DNA of 64,000 bases from Streptococcus dysgalactiae subsp. dysgalactiae (GTDB taxonomy: Bacteria; Bacillota; Bacilli; Lactobacillales; Streptococcaceae): NCBI RefSeq assembly GCF_900459225.1, contig NZ_UHFH01000003.1, forward strand, positions 1,146,501 to 1,210,500. The letters run 5' to 3'. Below the pieces are notes generated by a model. That model was not told where the DNA came from. It was given only the letters and a program-made list of their open reading frames with translations, and did no database searches. The position numbers and the translations under genes were made by a program. This document shows positions 37,266-46,436 of the stretch, piece by piece. The stretch's first letter is position 1; every line of letters begins with the position of its first letter.

Positions 37266-40200
37266 TTATCGAAAAACCGTTTTCAAAACGTAGCTATGAA
37301 GCTTTTCTTCCAAGGTAGGGTTCAGTTGAACTTGGAGATTAGTTAATTCAATTGTTTCCTTATTTTCTTGATAGTGAATGACAACCGGAGTTTTTCCGGG
37401 GAAAGCTGCCAAAACTTGTGAAATCTGTGAATCAAACTGATGGTTTTCAACTAATAACCAATATTTTTGGCTAATAGCCATTTGCACTTGCTGACACACC
37501 ATCTGCAGCCGGTGATCTCTTTCTTTAATTCTACCTTTTAGGTAATAGAGTTCACCTTCTTTCAGTTGGTCTTTATAAATGGCATATTCTTCTGGAAAAA
37601 GGGTGACATCAAGCTTTTTCTTAGTGTCATTAACTGATAGGAACGCCATTTGCTGCCCGCTTATTTTTGTCCTAATCGTTCTGATGCTATCTACTTGAAC
37701 CAGTATGGTTGCTTCCTTATCCTTGACTAACTGTGAAATGGGAGTAAAAGCTTGAGTACTTTTCTCCGCAATGTCAATTAAGGGATGCTTACTCATACCA
37801 ACCCCAATGAGTTCCTGTTCAAAAGAATATTTTTCAGTTGTTGAGTAATCTTCTGTGTCAACCCAGTTAAAGGAAGAGTCCGCAAATAAAGACCCCAGTT
37901 CATTGACAAACACTATTAACCCCTCTAAATTTTCTAAAATCTTTTTTCGATTAGGGTCAAAGCAGTCAAATAATCCTATTTTAATTAAGGGTTCCAAAAA
38001 GGCTATCTTTTGGTACTTTTCAGGTACTCGGGTCAAGAAATCTTCTACACTGCTAAAGGATCTCTGTTCAATAATCCAATAAGCAAAATCTCTTGGTAAT
38101 CCCTTGATGTTTTTTAGGCCCATGTAGATACTATTAGCCTCAATTTTATCAGTGTAAGGGATACTATTAATAGTAACTTGTGCCACTTGAAAGTTCGATT
38201 CTAGAGCGTCTGTAATGTAATCGCTGCTAGAGTAATTCATCATGATATCGTAAAAAACCGCAGGGTAGTGAGCCTTGAAATATGCTAATTGAAAAGCTAA
38301 GGCTGAGTAAGCAAAGGCATGACTACGGTTAAAGCCATAACCCGCAAATTTTTCCATCCGCTTAAAAAGTAACTTAGCTGTTTCTTCGGATCTTCCTAAT
38401 TGCTTAGCACCTGCAACAAAAGCCTCTTCCATTTTCTGCATTTCAAGGAGATTTTTCTTAGACATAGCACGGCGTAACAAGTCGGCTTTTCCAAGCGTAA
38501 AACCTGCATAGGTCTGAGCAATCTGCATGACCTGTTCTTGATAGAGCATAATCCCATAAGTAGACTCTAAAATAGGCGCAATAACAGGATCAATTAAATC
38601 TATCTTTTCTTGTCCCTGGCGTCGCTTAATAAAATTCACAGTGTAATCACTGGCACCCGGTCTATTTAAACTGGTTGTCGCCACAATTTCTTCAAAACGT
38701 TGAGGTTTAATGCGTTTTAAAAGATTGATAGCCCCATTTTGTTCGAATTGGAAAATACCTCTGGTATCTCCTTTAGCAAACAGGGCTAATGTTTGGGAAT
38801 CTTCTAAGTCAATTGCTGCAATGTCAATTTGTTGACCATACTCTTTAGCAACCTTCTCTTGCATTTTTTGAACAAACGTTAAATTTCTAAGCCCCAAGAA
38901 ATCCATTTTTAAAAGACCATTTGCTTCAACAGCATTAGCATCATACTGGGTGACCATCATCTCATCACCTGCTTTTAACGGGATATGATTTGTTAGGTTA
39001 TCATCGCTCATCACAATACCAGCCGCATGAATAGAGGTCTGTCTTGGATTCCCCTCAATCCGTTGAGCTATAGCAAACGCCTTCTGAAATTCAACTCGAC
39101 TATTAATAGTTTGTCTAAAGGAAATATTCTTTTCATACACTGTGGCTAGACTATCTTTAAAACCAATCTTTTTAGTGAGATTAGTTAATTCATATTCTGG
39201 AACGCCAAACCGCTTAAAAACATCACGAATCGCTTGTTTGGGACCGAAGGTCGAAAAGGTGACAATCTGGGCAGAATGATCACTGCCATACCGATTACGC
39301 ACATAGCGAAGAAATTCTGAACGGTAGATATCAGGGAGATCAATATCAATATCAGGCATGCTATAACGTTCTTTATTTAAAAAGCGTTCAAAAAGCAAAT
39401 CATGTCGCACCGGATCAATCCCTGTAATGTTCAGAGCATAGGCAACTAAACTTCCTGCGGCTGAGCCACGCCCCATTCCCATATAATAGCCCTTACTGCG
39501 TCCAAAACGAAGTAAATCCCACACAATAAGGAAATAATCATCAAAGCCCATGTCAGAAATAACAGTTAATTCATGAGCTAACCGTGTCTGATAAGGCTCG
39601 TGCCATAAGCCTTTAGCCACTAAACCTGCTTGAGTCAGTTCTTGCAGTTCTTGTTTAGCGGACTTATCACGATTAAAACGAGGCAATTTTAAGTCTGTAT
39701 CAAAGTCATAGTGGATTCCTGACACTAAGTCTTCTAAATTCTGTAAAGCTTGGGGGCAGTGTGCTTGATAGAAGGCAGTTAATTGTTGACAATCTCCTAA
39801 CTCTTGATCACTTTCTACTACAGGGGTCTCCACCAGACTCAGGTTATCTCGAATGGCATGCAGCATGTGTAGGGTTTCCATATCATCTTGTGCAAAATAA
39901 CGAGCTGTCCTTAGGGGAATAAACTGCCTCTTAGAGTCCATACTAGAAAAATCAGTATACTGATCAACACTGATATAATAGTCAAAGGGAAACGATAATG
40001 TATCGGTCCAGACCCTATTAGGAATAATAACCGCTAACCCTTCCAAATGTTGACAGAGGTAGTCCATATGAAGCTTGCCCGACATTTTTGCCGTGGAAAT
40101 TTTCAAAAGCTGATGATAGCCTTGTGTATTCTTGGCGATTAAGTTAAGGAGCACCTGCTGCTCTTGATAGACAACCTCTACTTCCAAACCTAAAACAGGT

Positions 40201-40376
40201 CGAAGTCCATGTTTTTGGCAGCCTCTAATAAAATGATAAGCTCCGTAAAGATTATCCCTATCCATAATTCCTATAGTTTGGTAGCCAAGTTGTTTTGCTT
40301 GTTCAAAGTAGTGACTTAAATCAATCAAACTATCCATAAATGAATAAACGGTTTTGGTATCTAATTGAGCAAACAT
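37266..40376 (-). CDS. dnaE: DNA polymerase III alpha subunit DnaE
   Basis: The 1036-aa DnaE-type polymerase has the catalytic motif YSMPDIDIDLPDIYR near 350 and a GMGRGSAAGSLVAYAL motif near 305; helix-hairpin-helix and OB-fold regions follow at about 760-830 and 890-980. The PHP domain (1-200) is altered: the metal-binding HxH start reads TKTVYS and the next motif is MDRDN, so most PHP metal ligands seem lost. DnaE extends primers during lagging-strand synthesis in Gram-positives, alongside PolC. It is divergent from a GntR gene. Confidence 0.93.
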   Translation of the reverse strand: MFAQLDTKTVYSFMDSLIDLSHYFEQAKQLGYQTIGIMDRDNLYGAYHFIRGCQKHGLRPVLGLEVEVVYQEQQVLLNLIAKNTQGYHQLLKISTAKMSGKLHMDYLCQHLEGLAVIIPNRVWTDTLSFPFDYYISVDQYTDFSSMDSKRQFIPLRTARYFAQDDMETLHMLHAIRDNLSLVETPVVESDQELGDCQQLTAFYQAHCPQALQNLEDLVSGIHYDFDTDLKLPRFNRDKSAKQELQELTQAGLVAKGLWHEPYQTRLAHELTVISDMGFDDYFLIVWDLLRFGRSKGYYMGMGRGSAAGSLVAYALNITGIDPVRHDLLFERFLNKERYSMPDIDIDLPDIYRSEFLRYVRNRYGSDHSAQIVTFSTFGPKQAIRDVFKRFGVPEYELTNLTKKIGFKDSLATVYEKNISFRQTINSRVEFQKAFAIAQRIEGNPRQTSIHAAGIVMSDDNLTNHIPLKAGDEMMVTQYDANAVEANGLLKMDFLGLRNLTFVQKMQEKVAKEYGQQIDIAAIDLEDSQTLALFAKGDTRGIFQFEQNGAINLLKRIKPQRFEEIVATTSLNRPGASDYTVNFIKRRQGQEKIDLIDPVIAPILESTYGIMLYQEQVMQIAQTYAGFTLGKADLLRRAMSKKNLLEMQKMEEAFVAGAKQLGRSEETAKLLFKRMEKFAGYGFNRSHAFAYSALAFQLAYFKAHYPAVFYDIMMNYSSSDYITDALESNFQVAQVTINSIPYTDKIEANSIYMGLKNIKGLPRDFAYWIIEQRSFSSVEDFLTRVPEKYQKIAFLEPLIKIGLFDCFDPNRKKILENLEGLIVFVNELGSLFADSSFNWVDTEDYSTTEKYSFEQELIGVGMSKHPLIDIAEKSTQAFTPISQLVKDKEATILVQVDSIRTIRTKISGQQMAFLSVNDTKKKLDVTLFPEEYAIYKDQLKEGELYYLKGRIKERDHRLQMVCQQVQMAISQKYWLLVENHQFDSQISQVLAAFPGKTPVVIHYQENKETIELTNLQVQLNPTLEEKLHSYVLKTVFR

Positions 40377-40512
40377 GAACTTCTCCTTTACTTGTCATAT
40401 TACCTATTATACTATGAAAAAGCTTTTACTGCTTTTATTTTCCTTTATGTCTATTAACTTACTATTATATATGAAGAAAATAGCATAAAATTTGACATTT
40501 TAGCGTTTTTCC

Positions 40513-40532
40513 TGTACCATTTATTTAGTACA
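40513..40532. promoter_or_regulatory. Operator-like inverted repeat ahead of the GntR gene
   Basis: TGTAC-N10-GTACA overlaps the -10 region of the probable promoter (TTGACA at about 40492, 17-nt spacer, TACCAT). YtrA-subfamily GntR regulators bind symmetric sites with TAC/GTA half-sites at their own operons, so autoregulation is likely. Confidence 0.6.
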
Positions 40533-40562
40533 ATTATCTATAATATTTAGAGAGGAAACCAC

Positions 40563-40934
40563 ATGTCTTGGAAATTTGATGAAAAATCTCCTATTTATGC
40601 GCAGATAGCTCAGCACGTGATGATGCAAATTATCAGCCAAGAAATCAAGAGTGGAGACCAACTCCCAACTGTTCGTGAATATGCTGAAATTGCTGGTGTC
40701 AATCCTAATACCATGCAAAGGGCATTTACTGAGCTTGAACGTGAAGGAATGGTTTATTCGCAACGTACTGCTGGCCGTTTTGTAACTGACGACCAAAAGC
40801 TAATTGCCCATAAAAGACGCGAATTAGCAATTAGTGAGTTAGAATCATTTGTCAATAACATGACTAAAATGGGATTTGATCGCACCGAAATTATTCCAGT
40901 TTTAACAACCTTTTTAGAGGAGGCTTCAGAATAA
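40563..40934 (+). CDS. GntR-family regulator, YtrA subfamily
   Basis: The 123-aa protein has a GntR winged helix at 8-75 (KSPIYAQIAQHVMMQIISQEIKSGDQLPTVREYAEIAGVNPNTMQRAFTELEREGMVYSQRTAGRFV) and a short C-terminal helix pair, as in YtrA-type repressors of ABC operons. Its stop overlaps the next gene's start (ATAATGG), so translation is coupled. Confidence 0.92.
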   Translation: MSWKFDEKSPIYAQIAQHVMMQIISQEIKSGDQLPTVREYAEIAGVNPNTMQRAFTELEREGMVYSQRTAGRFVTDDQKLIAHKRRELAISELESFVNNMTKMGFDRTEIIPVLTTFLEEASE

Positions 40935-41632
40935 TGGCACAACTATTGCAACTGCACCATGTCTCAAAATCTTACCGAGGAAAAAAAGCGATTGACGATT
41001 TGACTGTTACGATTCCAAGCGGTAAAATCATTGGCTTATTGGGACCAAATGGAAGCGGCAAAACAACCCTTATCAAACTAATAAATGGTCTTTTACAACC
41101 AAACAAAGGTGATATCGTCATTGATGGTTATCGCCCATCTGTCAATACCAAAGAAATTATCTCTTACTTACCTGATACCACTTACCTGAATGAAAACATG
41201 AAAATCAAGGACATGTTAGATTTCTTTAGTGATTTTTACAAGGATTTTGATAAAGCCAAAGCCACTAGCCTTTTAAGGGATCTGGAATTGGACCCTGAAG
41301 ACCGATTTAAAAATCTTTCAAAAGGAAATAAAGAAAAAGCTCAATTGATTCTTGTCATGAGCCGTAAAGCAAAACTTTATATTCTAGATGAGCCTATCGG
41401 TGGTGTTGATCCTGCTGCTAGAGATTATATTCTTAAAACCATTATTAATAACTACTCTGAAGACGCATCGGTTATTATTTCAACCCATTTGATTTCAGAC
41501 ATTGAACCTATCCTTGACGAAGTGATTTTCTTGAAAAAAGGAAAACTTTGCCTATGTGGAAACGCTGATGATTTAAGACAAGAACATCAGCAGTCTATTG
41601 ACTCTCTCTTTAGGGAAACTTACAAGGTCTAG
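40934..41632 (+). CDS. ABC transporter ATPase of the YtrA-type operon
   Basis: The 232-aa ATPase has Walker A GPNGSGKTT, signature LSKGNKEK and Walker B LYILDEPIGGVDP, with the H-loop STH. The signature lacks the second Gly of the LSGGQ consensus, as in the CcmA/YtrB-like group. It partners the permease just downstream. Confidence 0.92.
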   Translation: MAQLLQLHHVSKSYRGKKAIDDLTVTIPSGKIIGLLGPNGSGKTTLIKLINGLLQPNKGDIVIDGYRPSVNTKEIISYLPDTTYLNENMKIKDMLDFFSDFYKDFDKAKATSLLRDLELDPEDRFKNLSKGNKEKAQLILVMSRKAKLYILDEPIGGVDPAARDYILKTIINNYSEDASVIISTHLISDIEPILDEVIFLKKGKLCLCGNADDLRQEHQQSIDSLFRETYKV

Positions 41633-41641
41633 GAGGTTAGC

Positions 41642-42430
41642 ATGTTTGGAAAATTATTAAAATACGAATTCAAATCTATCGGTAAATGGTACTTTGCTCT
41701 CAACGCAGCTGTTATTGCTATTGCTGCCATTTTATCATTTACCATTAAACAGTTTACACAACAGGCTGATAATGCTGGTTCATTTGGAACAGTCATTGAT
41801 AAAATGCTCCCATTGACCTTATCATTAACTTTTGGTGCTTTAATTGCAGGTTCCCTCTTGTCGACCTTACTGATTATCATTAATCGCTTTAGTAAAAATA
41901 TTTTTGGTCGTGAAGGGTATTTAACCTTAACACTACCTGTGACTTCTCACCAGATTATTCTTTCAAAATTGGTGGCTTCTTTCATCTGTAGCCTTTTTAA
42001 TCTGATCATTTTGATTTTTGGAATTGCCATCTTGATCGTGCCAATGGTTGATTTTAAGGATGTTGGGGAAACTCTATCAAAAGTTATCAAGGCCGAATAT
42101 ATTCTCGATAATGCTTTCATTTTAAGTTATCTACTTGTATCATCCCTAGCAAGTATTCTACTTCTTTACTTCGCTATTTCAATTGGACAACTTTTCTCTA
42201 ATCGTCGTGGATTAATGGCTTTTATCGCTTACTTTGCCTTGATGATTCTCTTTAGCGTAGCAACCACTTATCTCAACTTAAAAGTTTTTGGCTTTGAATC
42301 AACTTCAGAAGTCCTCCCATACAAAGAACAGGTGTACCTTTATGTTCTCATTGTAGAAGAATTTTTTGAGATGTTGTTTTGCTATCTAGGCACTCATTTT
42401 ATTATTAAGAACAAACTCAATATTCAATAA
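41642..42430 (+). CDS. ABC-2 type permease
   Basis: The 262-aa membrane protein has six hydrophobic segments and no soluble domain. It follows the ATPase by 9 bp. Substrate unknown; YtrA-type operons often respond to cell-wall-active stress. Confidence 0.88.
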   Translation: MFGKLLKYEFKSIGKWYFALNAAVIAIAAILSFTIKQFTQQADNAGSFGTVIDKMLPLTLSLTFGALIAGSLLSTLLIIINRFSKNIFGREGYLTLTLPVTSHQIILSKLVASFICSLFNLIILIFGIAILIVPMVDFKDVGETLSKVIKAEYILDNAFILSYLLVSSLASILLLYFAISIGQLFSNRRGLMAFIAYFALMILFSVATTYLNLKVFGFESTSEVLPYKEQVYLYVLIVEEFFEMLFCYLGTHFIIKNKLNIQ

Positions 42431-42436
42431 TCACTC

Positions 42437-42474
42437 AAACCTTCCCTTTAGATAGCTACTTAAAGGGAAGGTTT
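42437..42474 (+). terminator. Terminator of the GntR-ABC operon
   Basis: AAACCTTCCCTTTA and its exact complement form a 14-bp stem around a 10-nt loop, ending in TTTTG, 6 bp past the permease stop. Confidence 0.9.
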
Positions 42475-42517
42475 TGTATTTCCTATTAATGCCTAACTTC
42501 AGTCGAAGCTATTAAAA

Positions 42518-42545
42518 AACCACCCCATCATGAAAAGAGGTAGTT
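42518..42545 (-). terminator. Terminator of the VTT-domain gene
   Basis: On the minus strand AACTACCTC pairs with GGGGTGGTT (two G-U pairs) around a 10-nt loop, followed by TTTT. Confidence 0.7.
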
Positions 42546-42565
42546 TAGCACTGAGACAATATTTA

Positions 42566-43180
42566 TTAACGATGTAGTAGCCATGACACTAAATCTTTAC
42601 CAAAGATAAAGAGATAGCTATAACCAATAATGGAAATAGGTTTAGTGACTAAGATAATGGTTGTGAACCGCTTTAAAGACATAGCTGTTAGCCCTGTAAT
42701 CATCACCATGATATCCGCCGGAGAAATTGGTGAAGCCATACAAGCAATAAATAACTTTCCATAGCCAGGCGTTTCTAAACGACGCTCATACTTATAAAAG
42801 GTCTTTTCATCCATAAAAAGCAAAATAAACTTGCGGCCGTACGTTTTTACTAACAAAAAGAGAATCACACTGCCAATTATAATGCCAACATAATTGTAAA
42901 TAAAACCTGCTATTGGGCCAAAAATCAAAAAGCCTGCTACAGTTGTAAGTCCTCCAGGGATGATAGGAAAAACGATTTGAATAATCTGAACCACAATAAA
43001 AATAAGTGGTCCCCATACCTTATACCGTTGGACTAAATCTTTTAGTGCATTGCTATCATTTAAAATACCTAATCTGTAAAGCCAAAAGGCAAGGATAAAG
43101 GATCCAATTAAAGCGAGGATTCCTAAAAGTTTAATAATTTTTTGCCAAGTCTCATAGACTTTTCTTTGTCGATTCTTCAT
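42566..43180 (-). CDS. TVP38/TMEM64 family (VTT domain) membrane protein
   Basis: The 204-aa protein has five to six hydrophobic segments. The VTT/SNARE-associated domain (about 60-180) has the QIIQIVFPIIPGGLTTVAGFLIFGPIAGFIYNYVGIIIGSVILFLLVKTYGR motif. DedA/TVP38 relatives are linked to lipid flipping and membrane homeostasis. It is convergent with the ABC operon and divergent from ssrA. Confidence 0.88.
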   Translation of the reverse strand: MKNRQRKVYETWQKIIKLLGILALIGSFILAFWLYRLGILNDSNALKDLVQRYKVWGPLIFIVVQIIQIVFPIIPGGLTTVAGFLIFGPIAGFIYNYVGIIIGSVILFLLVKTYGRKFILLFMDEKTFYKYERRLETPGYGKLFIACMASPISPADIMVMITGLTAMSLKRFTTIILVTKPISIIGYSYLFIFGKDLVSWLLHR

Positions 43181-43271
43181 AGCTTAATCATACCATAAGC
43201 TATGATTTTTTGCTATTTCTAAAGAGTTTTGATATAATAAATAAAGTAAGTTATTAATAAACCTTATATTA

Positions 43272-43619
43272 GGGGTTGTTACGGATTCGACAGGCATTAT
43301 GAGGCATGTTTTGCGTCCCATCGGCAGATGTAAATTGCCAGTTAAATATAACTGCAAAAAATACAAACTCTTACGCTTTAGCTGCCTAAAAACCAGCTAG
43401 CGTGACTTCTACAAGATTGCTTGCGTCCTGTTAGAAGTCTCAAAATAGCAAGCTACGGTTACGAAATTGTCTATTTTCGTGACAAAAGATTGATAGACTC
43501 GCAAACTAATGGCTTGAGTTATGTGTCTTTAGTTTGTTAAATTAAAACATAACCTATGGACGTAGACAAATATGTTGGCAGGTGTTTGGACGTGGGTTCG
43601 ACTCCCACCAGCTCCATCA
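43272..43619 (+). ncRNA. ssrA: Transfer-messenger RNA (tmRNA)
   Basis: The 5' end GGGGTTGTTACGGATTCGAC and the 3' T-arm with CAGCTCCA pair into the tRNA-like acceptor. The tag frame at 43354-43389 encodes AKNTNSYALAA-stop, the streptococcal degradation tag. It rescues ribosomes stalled on broken mRNAs with SmpB. The gene encodes TCA after the discriminator base where a CCA might be expected, so the mature end must be trimmed and CCA added. Confidence 0.97.
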
Positions 43620-43920
43620 ATACTTACCGTAAGTAACCATAACTTATTAAAACCTTGTTATATCAAGGTTTTTTCTTTTTATCTTGTTCATAAGTTACCG
43701 TAACTTTCTATAAAAAGGAGAACAAAAAGGAATACCCGACATCCTTTAAAGACTTTTTGTTACTGTTATCATCTAACTGAGAGATCATTTTCGAGACCTC
43801 CTATCAGGTTATACTTTAAGCAAAGTCTTTTTGAAAGAGGTTTCCATTTCTCCCTAAACTCCTCTTTTTCGGTTAAAAATATGTTATAATGGGTTAAAAG
43901 AAAAGAGTTAGGAAATAATT
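43620..43920. other. Region between ssrA and the DUF3862 lipoprotein
   Basis: These 301 bp hold the ssrA terminator and two near-palindromes sharing TTACCGTAA (43622-43634 and 43692-43706), one on each side of it. At 43885-43890 is TATAAT for the lipoprotein gene, without a convincing -35. No reading frame or phage remnant is visible. The tmRNA 3' end is a known phage integration target; here it appears unoccupied. Confidence 0.5.
43651..43675 (+). terminator. Terminator of ssrA
   Basis: AACCTTG and CAAGGTT form a 7-bp stem around a 6-nt loop with a following TTTTCTTTTT run, about 30 bp after the tmRNA end. Confidence 0.88.
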
Positions 43921-44541
43921 ATGAAAAAACACACCGTGCTTAGTTTCTTGATGCTTCCTTTATTTGTGGCATCTTTATCAGCTTGTTCCACCAGTAAAGA
44001 CAAAACCACCTCTCCAAGCAGTCTAACAACCACTACAGCAGAGGTCCAAAAAGCAGATCATCAAGATGTTCGCGCTAATGTTGAAAAAATAAAACTAGCT
44101 ACTGCTGCCGCTGAATTTAAGGGTGGTACCAGTCTTGAAGAGCTCATAGCACTTTTTGGACAACCTACTCAACATGAAAAACGACCCGCAGGAAGTGTGA
44201 CACTTGATTCCTATACTTGGAAATTTGACCAAGTGACGCTGAATGTTAATCTCTATGATAATAGTAGCATTGTTAAAACGATATCAAACTTTGCTTTTGT
44301 GAGGGACTTAAACCTTTCACAAAAAGATTATCAAAAATTAAAAAAAGGTATGTCCTACGAAGCAGTCAAACAAATCCTGACTGAACCAGATAATTACAGC
44401 CAAGCTTCTTCGAGTGACAATCAAAGTTTACAGGCCATTTGGATTAGCGGCTTAAAAACCGAAACAAATGGTGCCAATATTTCTCTTGTCTTTGAAAACA
44501 ACCAACTGACAGAAATGTCTCAGACAGGTCTCGAACCTTAA
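43921..44541 (+). CDS. DUF3862 (SmpA/BamE-like) lipoprotein
   Basis: The 206-aa protein has a lipoprotein signal (LPLFVASLSACSTSKDK; Cys22) and a Ser/Thr-rich linker (about 25-60). Two SmpA/OmlA-like repeats follow: FKGGTSLEELIALFGQPTQHEKRPAGSVTLDSYTW and LKKGMSYEAVKQILTEPDNYSQASSSD. The fold resembles beta-lactamase inhibitor proteins. Probably surface-anchored; function unknown. Confidence 0.85.
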   Translation: MKKHTVLSFLMLPLFVASLSACSTSKDKTTSPSSLTTTTAEVQKADHQDVRANVEKIKLATAAAEFKGGTSLEELIALFGQPTQHEKRPAGSVTLDSYTWKFDQVTLNVNLYDNSSIVKTISNFAFVRDLNLSQKDYQKLKKGMSYEAVKQILTEPDNYSQASSSDNQSLQAIWISGLKTETNGANISLVFENNQLTEMSQTGLEP

Positions 44542-44627
44542 ACAAACAGACTCGACTTTACCAAAGTCAGAGAAAAAAAATTCTGAAAAAGTTCGTCAAC
44601 TCTTCTCAATCATTTTGGACATCTAAT

Positions 44628-44655
44628 AAAAAAGCCTATTGTAATAGGCTTTTTT
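44628..44655. terminator. Bidirectional terminator between lipoprotein gene and tRNA-Arg
   Basis: AAAAAAGCCTATT and its perfect complement form a 13-bp stem around a 2-nt centre; runs of A and T on each side allow termination of both convergent transcripts. Confidence 0.88.
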
Positions 44656-44669
44656 ATATATATTTTAAC

Positions 44670-44741
44670 TCCACCTTGAGGGAATCGAACCCCCATCTCA
44701 AGAACCGGAATCTTACGTGATATCCATTACACTAAAGGTGG
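44670..44741 (-). tRNA. tRNA-Arg (anticodon CCG)
   Basis: Acceptor CCACCTT pairs with AAGGTGG. The anticodon loop reads TTCCGGT, giving CCG; the T-loop GTTCGATTC is present. No CCA is encoded. It reads the CGG codon. Confidence 0.95.
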
Positions 44742-44806
44742 TCAATACCTTTATAGTATATCATAAATTTATGAAATGGGGAATGACTTTTCTGACGAGA
44801 ATATGT

Positions 44807-44835
44807 AAAAAAGTTGAGGTTTTCCTCAACTTTTT
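44807..44835 (-). terminator. Terminator of rpsA
   Basis: AAAAAGTTGAGG and its perfect complement CCTCAACTTTTT form a 12-bp stem with a TTTT loop, 8 bp after the rpsA stop on the minus strand. Confidence 0.9.
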
Positions 44836-44842
44836 AGATTTA

Positions 44843-46048
44843 TTATAATTCAATATCACCGAAAAGATCAGCCATTGAGAATCCAGTTTGAGTTTCTGGA
44901 AGTTCGTAGTCACGTTTTGTTTCACGTTTTGGACGACGTGGACGTGATTGACGTTTTTCTTCTTTATTTTCACCTTCGGCTTGAGCTGGACGTTCTTCAA
45001 GAGCTTTGATTGAAAGTGATACACGCTCATCAGCAGCATTCACTTCAAGGACTTTAACAGTTACTTCTTGTCCTACTGAAAGAACATCTTTTGGATTTTC
45101 AACACGTTTGTGTGAAATTTGTGAAATATGAACAAGTCCATCGATACCTGGTAATACTTCAACAAAAGCACCGAAGTCAGTCAAGCGTTTAACTTTACCT
45201 TCAACAACATCACCTTGAGCAAGTTTTTGTTCAACACCATCCCATGGTCCAGGTGTTGTTGCTTTAAGTGAAAGTGATACACGACCAGCTTCTTCATCGA
45301 TTGAAAGAACTTTAACTTCAACTTCTTCACCAACAGAAACAACTGATTTAGGTGACACGTTACGTTCGTGAGATAATTCAGTCACGTGAACAAGTCCATC
45401 AACACCACCAAGGTCAATGAAAGCACCAAAGCTTGTCAAACGAGCAACTGTACCAGTAACAACTGCACCTTCTGAAAGTTTAGAAAATACTTCAGTACGA
45501 GCTTCTTTAGCTGCTTCTTCAATCACTTCACGACGTGATAGGATGAAACGGTTCTCTGCTGCATCAACTTCTTTGATTTTAGCATCAAATTCTTGACCAA
45601 CAAATTTTTCTGTGTTGCGAACAAAACGAGTGTCAATCATTGAAGCAGGGATAAATCCACGAAGTCCTTCAAATTCAACTGAAAGGCCACCTTTAACAGC
45701 ACGGGTACCTTTAACAGTGACAACTTCGCCTTCACGGCCAACAAGTTTGTCCCAGGCTTTACGAGCTTCCAAACGTTTTTTAGATACTAGGAAAGTAACT
45801 GTATCAGTATCTTTACCTACTACTTGACGAAGAACAAGTACTTCAACTGTGTCGCCAGCTTTAACAAAGTCATTAATATCAGCATCGCGGTCGTTAGTCA
45901 ATTCACGAAGTGTCAAGACACCTTCAACACCTGTTCCTTCGATAACAACGTTTGCTTGACCGTTATCAACAGTTAAAACTTCCGCAGTGACAACATCACC
46001 AGGGTTCACTTCGCTAACACTGTTTAGCAAATCTTCAAATTCATTCAT
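44843..46048 (-). CDS. rpsA: 30S ribosomal protein S1 (four-domain form)
   Basis: The 401-aa protein has four S1 RNA-binding domains (about 15-85, 103-170, 190-258 and 275-345), seen as [39 protein letters not shown] and [27 protein letters not shown] units. The tail is basic ([19 protein letters not shown]). Firmicutes S1 is shorter than the six-domain E. coli protein. A hairpin lies immediately upstream. Confidence 0.93.
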   Translation of the reverse strand: MNEFEDLLNSVSEVNPGDVVTAEVLTVDNGQANVVIEGTGVEGVLTLRELTNDRDADINDFVKAGDTVEVLVLRQVVGKDTDTVTFLVSKKRLEARKAWDKLVGREGEVVTVKGTRAVKGGLSVEFEGLRGFIPASMIDTRFVRNTEKFVGQEFDAKIKEVDAAENRFILSRREVIEEAAKEARTEVFSKLSEGAVVTGTVARLTSFGAFIDLGGVDGLVHVTELSHERNVSPKSVVSVGEEVEVKVLSIDEEAGRVSLSLKATTPGPWDGVEQKLAQGDVVEGKVKRLTDFGAFVEVLPGIDGLVHISQISHKRVENPKDVLSVGQEVTVKVLEVNAADERVSLSIKALEERPAQAEGENKEEKRQSRPRRPKRETKRDYELPETQTGFSMADLFGDIEL

Positions 46049-46066
46049 TCTAAAAAATCCTCCAAC

Positions 46067-46090
46067 AAAAGCTAGCCAATGCTAGCTTTT
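46067..46090 (-). terminator. Hairpin just upstream of rpsA
   Basis: AAAAGCTAGC, a 4-nt loop and GCTAGCTTTT form a perfect 10-bp hairpin with a T-run, ending 18 bases before the rpsA start and next to its GGAGG ribosome site. It could end the tRNA-Tyr/tRNA-Gln transcript, or act as an rpsA leader attenuator. Confidence 0.75.
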
Positions 46091-46174
46091 GATAACAATA
46101 TATTTTCTCAAGGTAACCCGCAACGACAACAACTCTTATCTTTGACGGTCTCAGACAACATCTGATACCTCTGA

Positions 46175-46246
46175 CTGGGGTAGCTGGATTCGAACCAACG
46201 CATGAGGGAGTCAAAGTCCCTTGCCTTACCGCTTGGCTATACCCCA
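46175..46246 (-). tRNA. tRNA-Gln (anticodon TTG)
   Basis: Acceptor TGGGGTA pairs with TACCCCA. The anticodon loop reads CTTTGAC, giving TTG, and the T-loop GGTTCGAATCC is canonical. No encoded CCA. It is in tandem with tRNA-Tyr. Confidence 0.96.
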
Positions 46247-46295
46247 AAATGTCTTTCACAGAAATCTAATCTTTTAATAAATCATTTTTCTGAGA

Positions 46296-46376
46296 TGGAA
46301 AGAGAGGGATTCGAACCCCCGAACCCGAAGGAGCGGATTTACAGTCCGCCGCGTTTAGCCTCTTCGCTATCTTTCC
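46296..46376 (-). tRNA. tRNA-Tyr (anticodon GTA)
   Basis: This 81-nt class II tRNA has acceptor GGAAAGA paired with TCTTTCC and a long variable arm (CCTTCGGG). The anticodon loop reads CTGTAAA, giving GTA. No encoded CCA. Confidence 0.96.
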
Positions 46377-46436
46377 GTAACAACAAAAACTATTCTATCA
46401 TAGTTTTTGTAAGCTGGCAAGTGTTTTTACCTACTT

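Noticed and set aside
43620..43920. Prophage or integrative element at the tmRNA gene
   Set aside because: No integrase gene and no second copy of the tmRNA 3' end is present within the window.
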